NCBI GenBank assembly: GCA_022793675.1
Contig: JAAWDH010000048.1
Coordinates: 27,339-91,338 of the forward strand
DNA from: Oscillospiraceae bacterium
GTDB taxonomy: Bacteria; Bacillota; Clostridia; Oscillospirales; Ruminococcaceae
Direction: 5' to 3'
Length of the DNA: 64,000 bases
The position numbers and the translations under genes were made by a program. The notes under the pieces were generated by a model. It did not search any database, was not told the DNA's origin, and saw only the letters and a program-made list of their open reading frames with translations. Of the stretch, positions 25,062 through 34,416 are shown piece after piece; the stretch's first letter is position 1; each line of letters opens with the position of its first letter.

Positions 25062-26276
25062 TTACAGCGTTTCCTTAGCTGCTGCGTCCAATTTCCTGAG
25101 CGTAATATCCATCCGATCCGCCAATTCCTCTAGTCCTGCGTAGCGAACGGCGACAATCTCATTCCTTCGCTGCAACAGCAAAAACTGCATCTCTTCTTTG
25201 CGGGCAAAAAAGGCTTTGGTTCCATCTCCGGCAGGCAGCGGCGAGAATTCCGCCCCGAAATCCTCCGACCACTTTTCGCAAAGCTCCGACAGCATCGGCC
25301 CCGCCAGCCAGCCTGGCCGCAGCTTATAATAACTCGCCTTCAGCGTCACTGGTATTTTGTCTATCGGCGAACCTTCCGCTTCCCATTTTTCCCAAGCCTC
25401 GTCCAGATACTCGCCCTGTTCGCTGAGCGTGACCTGTGTGGGGGCGATGAAGCTCCAGGAAATGTGGGCAGCATTGGCGTAATCGACGCCGTTGACAACG
25501 AAATGCTCATCCTGTTCAATCATATTTTTCTCCAGCTCGGCAAGCCGCGGCAGTGGCAGCACGCCGGGGTAATTGTCGGCGCTGAAGGAATTTTGGCGGC
25601 TGATGCTGTAAAAGGGAAGGCAGATGAAAATGACGGTCAGCATTAAGAAGGCCAGGTAGCTTGGGAACCGCAGCGAGCGTTTGACCTTGGCTTCGTGGCA
25701 GAAGCTGCTGCCGCTTTTCAGCTGCTTGGTCAGTTTTCGGATAGAGCGCCAATTGGAAAAAGCTTCGGCGTCGCTCCAAATGCACAGTAAAACTGCGATG
25801 AGAATACTATTTTCCCGGCTGTCCAGCATCGCCAGCAGCGGCCGATTCAGCAGTGTGTAAATGACAATAGCCGCCACGACCAGCGTCATCACCCCGCCGG
25901 CGATCAGGTTCATCCACATATTGCGGTAAAGCTGCTTGAAGGCGTAGGATTGGGCGACCGGGTCGGTCTGGAACTCGGGGGCGTTTTCCGCTTCACTGCG
26001 CCAGATGGTAAAGGTTTCCATCCAGTCTCCCAAATATTCCCAGCCTGCTTCCGCCGCGCCGTCGATGAACTCTTCGCCGGGAGGATTTTTGCCCCGCGGT
26101 TCCAGCCGGAAACGGCAGCTTTTCGGTTCAGTTTTCTTGAAGCTGCATAAAAAGCGCCCGGCGTGACTGAGCCGCCAGCCCTTTCGCTCCATGGAAGCGA
26201 GCCAGCTTTCCGCCTGAGGGATCTGGTAGAAATTCGGGCCTAAGCGGGTAATGGTTTTCTCGGCATTTTCAGACAT
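25062..26276 (-). CDS. DUF2812-containing membrane protein
   Basis: A 404-residue protein. The N-terminal 100 residues show the DUF2812 pattern (E-S-W-L-A-S-M-E-R-K-G-W-R-L near 23-36, then G-W-E-Y-L-G-D-W-M near 78-86). Two hydrophobic helices lie near 120-165 and one near 210-230, with a large domain behind them. Members of this family are typically encoded directly after a PadR regulator, as here, and their job is not known. The gene starts on the last base of the padR stop (TAATG), so translation is coupled. Confidence 0.85.
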   Translation of the reverse strand: MSENAEKTITRLGPNFYQIPQAESWLASMERKGWRLSHAGRFLCSFKKTEPKSCRFRLEPRGKNPPGEEFIDGAAEAGWEYLGDWMETFTIWRSEAENAPEFQTDPVAQSYAFKQLYRNMWMNLIAGGVMTLVVAAIVIYTLLNRPLLAMLDSRENSILIAVLLCIWSDAEAFSNWRSIRKLTKQLKSGSSFCHEAKVKRSLRFPSYLAFLMLTVIFICLPFYSISRQNSFSADNYPGVLPLPRLAELEKNMIEQDEHFVVNGVDYANAAHISWSFIAPTQVTLSEQGEYLDEAWEKWEAEGSPIDKIPVTLKASYYKLRPGWLAGPMLSELCEKWSEDFGAEFSPLPAGDGTKAFFARKEEMQFLLLQRRNEIVAVRYAGLEELADRMDITLRKLDAAAKETL

Positions 26277-26587
26277 TACAATTCCTCCTTTTCGGCGTCG
26301 CCAAGGCAGCGCCGCAGCCTTGCAAGCTCGTCGCGGTAGGCGGCAAGACCGCGGCTGGCGATGCGGTAGGTGCGTTTGCGGCCCTCAATCTTGGTTTCCT
26401 CAATGTACCCGACTTCCTCAAACTTTGCAAGGATTGTATAAAGGGTCCCAGGCCCAATTTTCAGCGTCCCGCCAGTTTTCCTTTCGATAAAAGCCGTAAT
26501 TTCGATGCCGCAGCGCTCGGTTTTCAGCAGCGCCATTAGGGTATAGAACATACTCTCCGTGAGCAGTTCCAGCGGCTTTTTGGCCAC
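26276..26587 (-). CDS. PadR-family transcriptional regulator
   Basis: A 103-residue PadR protein with L-T-E-S-M-F-Y-T-L-M-A-L near 9-20, the recognition block I-G-P-G-T-L-Y-T-I-L near 44-53 and R-K-R-T-Y-R-I-A-S-R-G near 69-79. It should repress its own padR-DUF2812 operon through the inverted repeat that overlaps its promoter. GGAGGG precedes the ATG. It is not closely alike to the PadR at 11.4 kb, so the two operons probably answer different signals. Confidence 0.92.
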   Translation of the reverse strand: MAKKPLELLTESMFYTLMALLKTERCGIEITAFIERKTGGTLKIGPGTLYTILAKFEEVGYIEETKIEGRKRTYRIASRGLAAYRDELARLRRCLGDAEKEEL

Positions 26588-26631
26588 TGGGCATCCCTCC
26601 TTCTAATTATCGTCAGACAATATCATGAATC

Positions 26632-26676
26632 AATATCGTTTAACAATATTATAGCATGACTCTTTTCACTTGTCAA
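26632..26676 (-). promoter_or_regulatory. padR-DUF2812 promoter and operator
   Basis: Minus strand TTGACA (plus 26671-26676), 17-nt spacer, TATAAT (plus 26648-26653). An inverted repeat AATATCGTT-T-AACAATATT (26632-26650) overlaps the -10 box and is the likely PadR site. Confidence 0.85.
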
Positions 26677-26702
26677 GGCCGCAATTTAAAAAGCGGGATT
26701 TC

Positions 26703-26812
26703 TCGACGCAGGAGGCGGTTTTTGAAGGCAAACAGGCATCTTGGCGAATAAAAGTCTTTGAGTTTAGCTTTGCTAAACTTGAGCTTTTCTTCAGAAAGCG
26801 ATCCGTACTCCC
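26703..26812 (+). repeat. Dispersed intergenic repeat, copy C
   Basis: Plus-strand copy with CGACGCAGGAGGC, GGCGAATAAAAGTCTTT, the TTTAGC/GCTAAA palindrome, TTTCTTCAGAAAGCG and CGTACTCC. The -35 box of the next promoter starts 5 nt after its end. It occupies most of the divergent gap 26588-26892, which holds no gene. Confidence 0.75.
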
Positions 26813-26816
26813 CGTC

Positions 26817-26845
26817 TTGCAAAAAGGGAAAGCTTTTGCTATACT
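26817..26845 (+). promoter_or_regulatory. Promoter of the HD-domain gene
   Basis: TTGCAA at 26817-26822, 17-nt spacer, TATACT at 26840-26845 with TG extension. Confidence 0.7.
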
Positions 26846-26892
26846 ATATAGAAAGCAAAAGCTTGACATCATCATAGAAGGGGCGATTTATT

Positions 26893-27471
26893 ATGGCAGA
26901 ATTGACAAAAGAGGCGTTTGTGGCCCTATATCAGCAGAAAATTCAGCGGAAAGGCGCGGAAAAGCTGCTGGAATGGATGGAAAAGAGCGATTTCTTTACT
27001 GCGCCGGCCAGCACCCGTTTCCACCTTGCTTTTTCCGGCGGGCTGATGGTCCACAGCTATAACGTTTACCAGCGGCTGGCGGCGCTGATGAAGGCGGAGT
27101 ATCCCGAAGATCCGCCTTATTCCGATGAAACGCTGGCGATTTGCGGTCTGCTTCACGATTTGTGCAAGGTCAACTATTACAAGGAAGAACTGCGTAACGT
27201 CAAAGTCGACGGGAATTGGGAGCAGCGCCCCTTCTACACAGTGGATGAGCTGTTGCCCTATGGCCACGGCGAGAAAAGCGTCTTCATTATCGAACGCTTT
27301 ATGCGGCTGGGGATTGACGAAGCGATTGCCATCCGCTACCATATGGGCGGTTTTGACAGTAAGCCTGGGGACTACAGCATTTCCAAGGCCTACGAACAGC
27401 ATCCGCTGGCGGTGCTGCTCCATGCAGCCGACCTGATGGCGACCTATCTGGACGAGACTAGGAACGGATAG
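26893..27471 (+). CDS. HD-domain phosphohydrolase
   Basis: A 192-residue protein with the HD metal site: a first histidine in G-G-L-M-V-H-S-Y near residue 54, the doublet L-L-H-D near 88-89, and later H residues in Y-G-H-G-E-K and Y-H-M-G-G. HD enzymes cleave phosphomonoesters or phosphodiesters of nucleotides. The substrate is unknown. It is a single gene with its own promoter, upstream of recJ. Confidence 0.85.
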   Translation: MAELTKEAFVALYQQKIQRKGAEKLLEWMEKSDFFTAPASTRFHLAFSGGLMVHSYNVYQRLAALMKAEYPEDPPYSDETLAICGLLHDLCKVNYYKEELRNVKVDGNWEQRPFYTVDELLPYGHGEKSVFIIERFMRLGIDEAIAIRYHMGGFDSKPGDYSISKAYEQHPLAVLLHAADLMATYLDETRNG

Positions 27472-27558
27472 TCCGCCTGGAAAGGACACAAAAGGCTGGT
27501 GCGCGACTCTTTTTTTAAAATTTTATTCAGAAATTTGCCGCAGACGCCCGCTCTGATA

Positions 27559-27587
27559 TTGAAATTTCCCAGAAAAAGTGGTATAAT
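27559..27587 (+). promoter_or_regulatory. recJ-relA promoter
   Basis: TTGAAA at 27559-27564, 17-nt spacer, TATAAT at 27582-27587; about 120 nt before recJ. Confidence 0.8.
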
Positions 27588-27709
27588 AAAAATCTATAGT
27601 TTATTGACGCCTGTGCTGCCGACCGGGACACGGGGGCACTTTTAGCAGGCAAAGGACCAGCCTGCGCATTTTGTGTGCAGGAATGGATTTTGTCATCTTG
27701 GAGGCCGCG

Positions 27710-29752
27710 ATGCTCTTTTCAACCTGGATTTATCCCAAACCCAACCCGCAGGAAAGCAGAACCATCCAAAAAGCCTACGGCCTTTCTGCCGCCGCCGCAG
27801 GGATTTTAGTTTCGCGCGGGCTCCGCCCGTATGAGATTGAAGACATGATAAACGGCGGCGGGGAGCTAGGCGACCCGTTTGCCCTGCCGGATATGGAAAA
27901 GGCTGCGGCAAGGCTGGAAGAAGCCTTAGGGACAGGGGAACGTATTGCCGTTTACGGCGATTATGACTGCGACGGCGTCACAGCGACGGTCATGCTTTAC
28001 AGTTACCTCCTGTCGATGGGCGCAGACGTGATTTGGTACATCCCCGACCGCCTTGGGGAGGGGTATGGCATGAACCGAGCGGCGCTGGATACCCTCCATG
28101 AGAAAGGCGTCTCGCTGATTGTGACAGTGGACAACGGAATTTCGGCCTTGGAAGAAGCGGAATACGCCGCCTCCTTGGGAATGGAGCTGCTGATTACCGA
28201 CCATCATCAGCCGGGCGAGACCCTGCCGCGGGCCGTCGCCGTCGTAGACGCCCACCGCAGGGACTACCAGAAAGGCTACCGCCATTTCTGCGGGGCCGGG
28301 GTAGCGTTCAAGCTGATTGCGGCGATGGAAGGCGGGGACTATGCGGCGGCGATGGAGGATTTCGGGGCGCTGACCGCGATGGCGACCATCGGCGACGTGG
28401 TGCCGCTGACCGGCGAGAACCGCACGCTGGTACAATTTGGGATGGAACGCCTGCCCTACAGCGACAGCCCTGGCCTGCGGGAGCTTTTGGCTGTCAGCGG
28501 CCTTGACGGGAAGCCGCTGACAGCCCAGCGGATCGCCTTTGGCTTGGTGCCGCGGATCAACGCTGCCGGGCGGATGGGAAGCGCAGAGTTGGCGGCGCAG
28601 CTGCTGCTTTGCGAGGATGACGAGGCGGCGGCAGAGCTGGCGGCGCAGCTTGACCAGCTCAACACCCGGCGCAAAGAGGAAGAGGAAGAGATCCTGCAAA
28701 AGCTGACGGCGCTGGTTGCCGAGAACCCGTCGCTGCTGCTCTCCCGGGTGCTTGTGCTGGCTGCGGAGGGCCTGAACCACGGCATCGTGGGGATTGTTTC
28801 CTCAAGGATTGCTTCCTTGTATGGCAAACCGAACTTCATCCTCTCGATTGAGGGGGAGATGGCTGTCGGTTCCGGCCGCAGCGTCGGTGAATTCTCGCTT
28901 TTTAAGGCCCTGTCGGCCTGCAGCGGCCTGCTGGAGCGCTACGGGGGCCATGCGGCGGCGGCCGGCGTAACCTTGCAGGCAAACAGGATTGAAGAATTCT
29001 CTAGGGCAATCAATGCCTATGCCGCTCAGAATTACGACCGGATGCCGCGGGAAACCATCCGCATCGACTATGAGCTGCGGGGCAGCGAGCTAAGCCTTTC
29101 AACCGTGGAAGAGCTTTGCTTCCTAGAGCCGTTCGGTGAGGGCAGCCCCCAGCCGGTGTTCTTAATGCGGGACTGCCTAATCGAACAGCTGATCCCGATG
29201 GGGAATGGCCAGCACCTGAAACTCAAAGCCAATTTTGACGGCAAGCCAGTGTTTGTGGTTTGCTTTAAGACCCGCGCCGAACAGTTTATCTATAAGGCGG
29301 GCAGCCGGGTGGATATGCTGGTGACGCTGGAAGAGAACGAATACCGCGGCAGCCGGGGCATTTCCGTCCGGCTGAAAGATATCCGGCCAACAGGCTTTGC
29401 GGCGGATAAGATGGAAAACGCCAACTTCTATTATGAGAAGATCCGCCGCGGGGAAAAGGCGCCGCCGAAAATTGCCGCCATTGCCGAGCCTTCTGTCGAC
29501 GAGCTGCGCGCGCTTTACAAGCTGCTGCGGCAGCAGGGCGGGGCCAAGCTTCATCTTGACCTTTTTTACCTTTCGGCAGCCGCGTCGGCGATGAACTACT
29601 GCAAATACCGGCTGGCGCTGGATATTTTGCAGGAAAAGGCGCTGATAGCCCTTGCGCCCGACCTGTCGTCCATAGAAATATTGCCGGTTTCAGGGAAGGT
29701 GGATATTGAAGATTCCGCCATCCTTTCGGCCATCCGGCAGATGAGGGGGTAG
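27710..29752 (+). CDS. recJ: Single-stranded-DNA-specific exonuclease RecJ
   Basis: A 680-residue 5'-3' ssDNA exonuclease of repair and recombination. The DHH motifs are visible: Y-G-D-Y-D-C-D-G-V near 77-85, V-D-N-G-I near 140, the D-H-H near 165, and G-A-G-V-A-F later. The DHHA1 block R-Y-G-G-H-A-A-A-A-G lies near 410. ATG 27710 is 6 nt after GGAGG; an upstream ATG at 27671 has no ribosome site. The longer C-terminal part (about 100 residues beyond the OB fold) is common in Clostridia. relA starts 5 nt downstream. Confidence 0.94.
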   Translation: MLFSTWIYPKPNPQESRTIQKAYGLSAAAAGILVSRGLRPYEIEDMINGGGELGDPFALPDMEKAAARLEEALGTGERIAVYGDYDCDGVTATVMLYSYLLSMGADVIWYIPDRLGEGYGMNRAALDTLHEKGVSLIVTVDNGISALEEAEYAASLGMELLITDHHQPGETLPRAVAVVDAHRRDYQKGYRHFCGAGVAFKLIAAMEGGDYAAAMEDFGALTAMATIGDVVPLTGENRTLVQFGMERLPYSDSPGLRELLAVSGLDGKPLTAQRIAFGLVPRINAAGRMGSAELAAQLLLCEDDEAAAELAAQLDQLNTRRKEEEEEILQKLTALVAENPSLLLSRVLVLAAEGLNHGIVGIVSSRIASLYGKPNFILSIEGEMAVGSGRSVGEFSLFKALSACSGLLERYGGHAAAAGVTLQANRIEEFSRAINAYAAQNYDRMPRETIRIDYELRGSELSLSTVEELCFLEPFGEGSPQPVFLMRDCLIEQLIPMGNGQHLKLKANFDGKPVFVVCFKTRAEQFIYKAGSRVDMLVTLEENEYRGSRGISVRLKDIRPTGFAADKMENANFYYEKIRRGEKAPPKIAAIAEPSVDELRALYKLLRQQGGAKLHLDLFYLSAAASAMNYCKYRLALDILQEKALIALAPDLSSIEILPVSGKVDIEDSAILSAIRQMRG

Positions 29753-29757
29753 AAACC

Positions 29758-31953
29758 TTGGCCAATCAAATCCAGACCTACGACGACCTGATGGCCGCCC
29801 TGCGGGAAAATGAGAAAAACTACGACCTTTCCCGGATTGAACGGGCTTATCATATTGCCGAGGAAGCCCACGGCGGCCAGCTGCGCAAATCCGGCGACCC
29901 TTATATCTGCCACCCTGTGGCGGTGGCAATTATCCTAATTGGGCTGGGGATGGATACCGACTGTATCTGCGCGGCACTGCTGCACGACGTGGTGGAGGAC
30001 ACCGACGTGACCCTGGAGTCCCTGCGCAAGGAATTCGGCAGCGAAGTGGCGCTGATGGTTAACGGCGTTACCAAGCTGGGTCAGGTGCCGCTGTCCACCC
30101 GCGAGGAGCAGGAGGCCGAAAACGTCCGCAAAATGCTGCTGGCAATGAACGAGGATATCCGGGTGGTCATCATCAAGCTGGCCGACCGGCTGCACAATAT
30201 GCGTACAATGATGTTCCAGACCCCTGAAAAGCAGCGTTCTAAGTCGCTGGAGGTCATGGAGATTTACGCGCCGATTGCCCACCGGCTGGGCATCCGCAGC
30301 GTTAAGGACGAGATGGAGGACTTAGCTCTGCGCTACCTTGACCCTATCGGTTATAAGGAGATTGAGGACCAACTGGAAATGGGGAAAGCCGAGCGGGATA
30401 AATTCATCCAGGACGTCCAGAAACGGATTTCCGAGCAGCTGGCAAAGTATGGCATAGAGGCCCAAATTTCCGGGCGCATCAAGAGCATTTACGGCATCTA
30501 CCGCAAGGTCTATATGGCCGGCCGGCAGTTCGAAGAAATCTATGATATTTACGCAGTGCGGATTATTGTCGACACCATTATTGAATGCTATAATGTTTTT
30601 GGGATTATGCACGATATGTTCACCCCTGTCACCAACCGCTTTAAGGACTATATCGCCATAGCCAAGCCCAATATGTACCAGTCGCTGCATACTACCGTCC
30701 TTGGCCGTGAAGCGATCCCTTTTGAGGTGCAGATCCGCACCTGGGATATGCACTATACCGCCGAATACGGCATCGCGGCCCACTGGAAATATAAGGCGGG
30801 GCTGCAGGGCAAGGATAAGCTGGAAGCGCGGCTGGCCTGGATCCGCCAGCTTTTGGAGTCGCAGCAGGATTCCGAAGCGGAAGACGTGGTCAAAACCATC
30901 AAAAACGACCTGTCGGTGGACGACGTGTTCGTCTTCACCCCCAAAGGGGACGTCAAGACCCTGCCGGTGGGGTCGACGATTATCGACTTTGCCTATGCCA
31001 TCCACACGGCGGTCGGCAACAGGATGACCGGCGCGAAGGTAGATGGGCGGATTGTGTCGCTGGACTATCAGGTCAAAACCGGCGAGATTGTTGAGATTTT
31101 AACCGCTAAAAGCCCCACGGCCGGCCCCAAGCGCGATTGGCTCAAAATCGCCAAGACCAGCGAGGCGCGCACCAAAATCCGCAGCTGGTTCAAACGGGAA
31201 CGCCGCGATGAAAATATCGCCGAAGGCAAGGCGGAAATCGATAAGGAATTCCGGCGCAATTTCATCCATTTTGAAAACGAGGAAGAATTTACCCAATTCA
31301 TGGACGCCCTGGCCCGCCGCCAGCATAAGGATTCCCTTGACGATTTTTATGCGGCGATAGGCTACGGCGGCATCCTGCTTTCGCGGATGATGCCGCGGAT
31401 CAAAGAAGATTACGTCAAGCTGATGAAGGCCAAACAAGGCCCTCAGTCGATTGCCGACGAGGTGCCGCTGGTGGCGACGACGCCAGGCAAAAAGAACTCA
31501 AGCGCCATCCTGGTCGAGGGGTTGGAAAACTGCCAATATAAGCTTGCCCAATGCTGCAACCCGCTGCTAGGGGATGATGTTGTCGGCTTTATCACCCGCG
31601 GCTATGGGGTTTCAGTGCACAAAAAGGATTGCCCTAACGCAATTTCATCGATGAACGACGTAATCCAGCGGGAACGCTGGGTCAAGGTGCGCTGGGCCGA
31701 CAACACCCCAGCGCAGTTTAGAGCGACGCTGGAGGTGATTGCCCACGACCGCAATATGCTGTTTGTGGATGTGAGTACGGCGCTGGCCAATATGCGGGTA
31801 CCGCTCCATGAGGTCAACGCCCGCGAGCTGAAAAATGGCAACGCGGCCATCACGATCACGATCGGTACCCAAGGCAAAGAGCATTTGCAGACAATCATCC
31901 AAAAGCTGGCGAAAATTTCCAGCGTTATTTCTGTCGAACGCACCGGAAAGTAA
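29758..31953 (+). CDS. relA: Bifunctional (p)ppGpp synthetase/hydrolase RelA/SpoT
   Basis: A 731-residue long Rsh protein. The N-terminal HD hydrolase has H-P-V-A-V-A near 51 and H-D-V-V-E-D-T near 76-82, all intact. The synthetase follows (Y-Q-S-L-H-T-T near 306, W-D-M-H-Y-T-A-E-Y-G-I-A-A-H-W near 327-341). A TGS domain begins near 383 (V-F-V-F-T-P-K-G-D-V) and an ACT domain is at the end. It sets (p)ppGpp levels in the stringent response. The start is a TTG at 29758, 5 nt after recJ, with GAGGGGG before it; no ATG suits the conserved N-terminus. Confidence 0.96.
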   Translation: MANQIQTYDDLMAALRENEKNYDLSRIERAYHIAEEAHGGQLRKSGDPYICHPVAVAIILIGLGMDTDCICAALLHDVVEDTDVTLESLRKEFGSEVALMVNGVTKLGQVPLSTREEQEAENVRKMLLAMNEDIRVVIIKLADRLHNMRTMMFQTPEKQRSKSLEVMEIYAPIAHRLGIRSVKDEMEDLALRYLDPIGYKEIEDQLEMGKAERDKFIQDVQKRISEQLAKYGIEAQISGRIKSIYGIYRKVYMAGRQFEEIYDIYAVRIIVDTIIECYNVFGIMHDMFTPVTNRFKDYIAIAKPNMYQSLHTTVLGREAIPFEVQIRTWDMHYTAEYGIAAHWKYKAGLQGKDKLEARLAWIRQLLESQQDSEAEDVVKTIKNDLSVDDVFVFTPKGDVKTLPVGSTIIDFAYAIHTAVGNRMTGAKVDGRIVSLDYQVKTGEIVEILTAKSPTAGPKRDWLKIAKTSEARTKIRSWFKRERRDENIAEGKAEIDKEFRRNFIHFENEEEFTQFMDALARRQHKDSLDDFYAAIGYGGILLSRMMPRIKEDYVKLMKAKQGPQSIADEVPLVATTPGKKNSSAILVEGLENCQYKLAQCCNPLLGDDVVGFITRGYGVSVHKKDCPNAISSMNDVIQRERWVKVRWADNTPAQFRATLEVIAHDRNMLFVDVSTALANMRVPLHEVNARELKNGNAAITITIGTQGKEHLQTIIQKLAKISSVISVERTGK

Positions 31954-31997
31954 CAGCTGGCCGGTATGTCGGCATAAGCATGAAAGGGGGGCTTGTT

Positions 31998-32342
31998 TTG
32001 TTGGAGGTTGGCGCGATTGTCTGGGGGGTGCAGGATGTCCCCCGCGCAGTGGCTTTCTGGAGCGAAGCGCTGCATTATCAGCTGAAGTATCCTGCTTCGG
32101 ACGACTGGGCCATTCTGGTTCCGAAGGAAGGGACAGGGATCCAGCTGTCGTTAAGCAAGGTTTCCTCGCCGAAAGCCCGCCGTCATCATATCGACCTATT
32201 TACCGACGACCAGGACGTCGAGGTGGCACGTTTGCTGGCGCTTGGGGCTACCCGTAAGGAGTGGTTCTACCCAGCCGGCGCGGATTATGTGGTGCTTCAG
32301 GATCCCGACGGCAACTCTTTCTGCGTTGTTTCCCGTAAGTGA
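31998..32342 (+). CDS. VOC/glyoxalase superfamily protein
   Basis: A 114-residue vicinal-oxygen-chelate protein with paired beta-alpha-beta-beta-beta units: V-P-R-A-V-A-F-W-S-E-A-L near 13-24 and D-P-D-G-N-S-F-C near 102-109. Metal ligands of the H/E type are only partly visible (the D-L-F region), so it may bind or modify a small molecule, for example as a drug-binding protein. The ATG at 31980 lacks a ribosome site, while AAAGGGGGG sits 7 nt before TTG 31998, so the latter is preferred. It follows relA by 44 nt. Confidence 0.8.
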   Translation: MLEVGAIVWGVQDVPRAVAFWSEALHYQLKYPASDDWAILVPKEGTGIQLSLSKVSSPKARRHHIDLFTDDQDVEVARLLALGATRKEWFYPAGADYVVLQDPDGNSFCVVSRK

Positions 32343-32416
32343 CGGCTGCACGCAGCTTAGCCCGCAGATGTGGACAGCGGCAGCTGTATTATCCATGCGG
32401 ACAGGAGGTAATGGCC

Positions 32417-33250
32417 ATGTGGTTTGTCACTGATCCGGAGGAGCTGAGGAATTATCAGTGCAAAGCTTCTCTCAAAAAGCTGAAGGGAAATCTGGTTCAG
32501 CGTTACAGCTTCCTTAGCAAAGGAAGCTTAGAGGCGCTGTGCCAAGATAACCTGTGGTATACTGGTATCAGTTCCAACCCTATATTGAGTTTGGCTGCCC
32601 ATGGCGTGGATACCGCCCAATTTGACAGGTTTGTCTGTTGGGTTATCCCGGTAAAATTTTCCCGGGAGCTAAAAGCGGCGGCTCTTGCGCTGGAGCAGTT
32701 TCAGCACGCCTTTGACGACGCCAGCGATTATGTTGCAGGGGAGCTGCCTTACACCTACCTTTATAATTTTTTGGTGGAGAAGGGCAGCGCCCTTTCCATA
32801 GACCCTGCCGGCTTTACCCCTTTGAGGTATATCCCTGGGCGTCCCGCACAGGTTTTTGCCTGGGGGCCGGACGGGAGCCGTACCGCTCAAAATATTGAGA
32901 CTAAGGACCGGGATGACTATCCGGAAATTTTGGCGGGCCTTTTGGAAAAGGCGCGGGCAGGGGAGGTCACACGGCTGCTGCTTCGATGCCAGCAAGCGAC
33001 CATTATGCAATGCGACTTTAAAGAAGGCCATTTTGACCTTTATTTTGATGCCCGCACTTCCCAGAGCGGTTATGTTTACCGCTACCTTCCAGAGGAAGAT
33101 AAGACGGAAGATTGGCAGGCGCTTTATGACATTCTGCTTTATTTTATGCGGTTTTACAAGAAGCCGCGGGGGACAAAATGGAAGTACCTGCGCAAAGCGC
33201 TGGCTTCAGATAATATGCGGTTTCAGAACGGGATGATTTGCAGCGATTGA
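32417..33250 (+). CDS. Hypothetical protein
   Basis: A 277-residue soluble protein, no family recognised. It has mixed alpha/beta character, with a central acidic stretch (T-K-D-R-D-D-Y-P-E-I-L) and a basic end (Y-K-K-P-R-G-T-K-W-K-Y). AGGAGG at 32403-32408 sits 8 nt before ATG 32417; an ATG at 32411 is too close. It lies between the VOC gene and dtd on the same strand. Confidence 0.65.
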   Translation: MWFVTDPEELRNYQCKASLKKLKGNLVQRYSFLSKGSLEALCQDNLWYTGISSNPILSLAAHGVDTAQFDRFVCWVIPVKFSRELKAAALALEQFQHAFDDASDYVAGELPYTYLYNFLVEKGSALSIDPAGFTPLRYIPGRPAQVFAWGPDGSRTAQNIETKDRDDYPEILAGLLEKARAGEVTRLLLRCQQATIMQCDFKEGHFDLYFDARTSQSGYVYRYLPEEDKTEDWQALYDILLYFMRFYKKPRGTKWKYLRKALASDNMRFQNGMICSD

Positions 33251-33300
33251 CGTTTTTGCGGATGTTCCAGGCTGCGGCCGGATGAAAAGGCGGGAGGATT

Positions 33301-33771
33301 ATGAAACTTGTTTTACAGCGGGTCAGCGCGGCAGCCGTCAAGGCCGACGGGGAACTGGCCGGCGAGATTGCCGGGGGGCTTTTGGCGCTCTGCGGCGTGG
33401 TGGAGGGCGACACCGAGGAAGACGCCCGGCTGCTGGCGGAAAAGACTGCCAAGCTGCGGATTTTCACCGATGAAAACGATAAGCTGAACCTGTCCGTTCA
33501 GGATATCAAGGGCAGCGTTTTGGTGGTGAGCAACTTCACCCTAGGCGGCGACTGCCGCAAGGGCAACCGCCCCTCTTTCGCCAAAGCGGCAAAACCTCCC
33601 TTTTCAGAGGATCTTTACCTGCTTTACGCTGATACCCTGCGGCAGTTGGGCATCCCGACGGCGACGGGGAGGTTCGGCGCGCACATGGAGATTGCGATGA
33701 CGGCCGACGGGCCGATTACCATTTTGCTGGACAGCGGGGACCTAAAGCGTCCCCGCCGCCAGAAGGAGTGA
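33301..33771 (+). CDS. dtd: D-aminoacyl-tRNA deacylase
   Basis: A 156-residue DTD that removes D-amino acids wrongly attached to tRNA. It starts M-K-L-V-L-Q-R-V-S-x-A; the first active-site motif is S-N-F-T-L-G (S-Q-F-T-L in most) near 80-85, and the second is the Gly-cisPro motif D-G-P-I-T (N-G-P-V-T in most) near 139-143. Length is slightly above the usual 145-150. GGGAGG precedes the ATG. The following metallohydrolase gene starts 6 nt later. Confidence 0.93.
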   Translation: MKLVLQRVSAAAVKADGELAGEIAGGLLALCGVVEGDTEEDARLLAEKTAKLRIFTDENDKLNLSVQDIKGSVLVVSNFTLGGDCRKGNRPSFAKAAKPPFSEDLYLLYADTLRQLGIPTATGRFGAHMEIAMTADGPITILLDSGDLKRPRRQKE

Positions 33772-33777
33772 ACAGCT

Positions 33778-34416
33778 ATGAAGGTTACCCCAATCCCGGT
33801 GGGGATGCTCTCCGCCAACTGCTACCTGCTTTCCGACGGCGGTTCGGAGTGCGCTATTATCGACCCAGGCGCGCAGCCGGATAAGCTGCGCCGGGCGTTG
33901 GAGCTTGACCGCCAGACCCCTAGCCTGATCCTGCTGACCCACGGCCATTATGACCATATGGGCGCTGTGAACCAGCTGAAGGAGTGGTACCCCGACGCCC
34001 AAGTGCTGATCCATGAGGCCGACGCCGAAATGTTAGCTGACCCAGCCAAGAACTTTTCCGTTGAAATTGCCGGCGAGGGTTACAGCGCCAAAGCCGACCG
34101 GCTGCTCTCCGATGGCGAAATCATCCTCTTTGGCGAACGGGGAATCCGGGTGATCCACACCCCTGGCCACAGCAAAGGCAGTGTCTGCTATTTGGCCGGC
34201 AAAGTGATTTTTACCGGCGACACCATTTTCAAGCAGGGCATCGGCCGCACCGACCTTTATGGCGGCAGTTATCCGGAAATTTCCCGCTCGGTGAAAAAAC
34301 TGGCGGCGATAGAAGGGGATTATATCCTCAACCCCGGCCACGGTCCGGCGACTACCTTACAGGAAGAACGCTTCCAGAACCCTTACATGAGGACTGACTA
34401 TGACGATCTGCTTTAG
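33778..34416 (+). CDS. MBL-fold metallohydrolase
   Basis: A 212-residue metallo-beta-lactamase-fold hydrolase of the glyoxalase II-like type. The metal site is T-H-G-H-Y-D-H-M near 59-66, with a later histidine in H-T-P-G-H-S near 124-129, an aspartate in F-T-G-D-T near 146-150 and a final N-P-G-H-G near 184-188. The exact thioester or other substrate is not known. The gene sits in the clostridial relA-dtd-MBL-hemZ order, and its end overlaps hemZ by 17 nt. Confidence 0.92.
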   Translation: MKVTPIPVGMLSANCYLLSDGGSECAIIDPGAQPDKLRRALELDRQTPSLILLTHGHYDHMGAVNQLKEWYPDAQVLIHEADAEMLADPAKNFSVEIAGEGYSAKADRLLSDGEIILFGERGIRVIHTPGHSKGSVCYLAGKVIFTGDTIFKQGIGRTDLYGGSYPEISRSVKKLAAIEGDYILNPGHGPATTLQEERFQNPYMRTDYDDLL

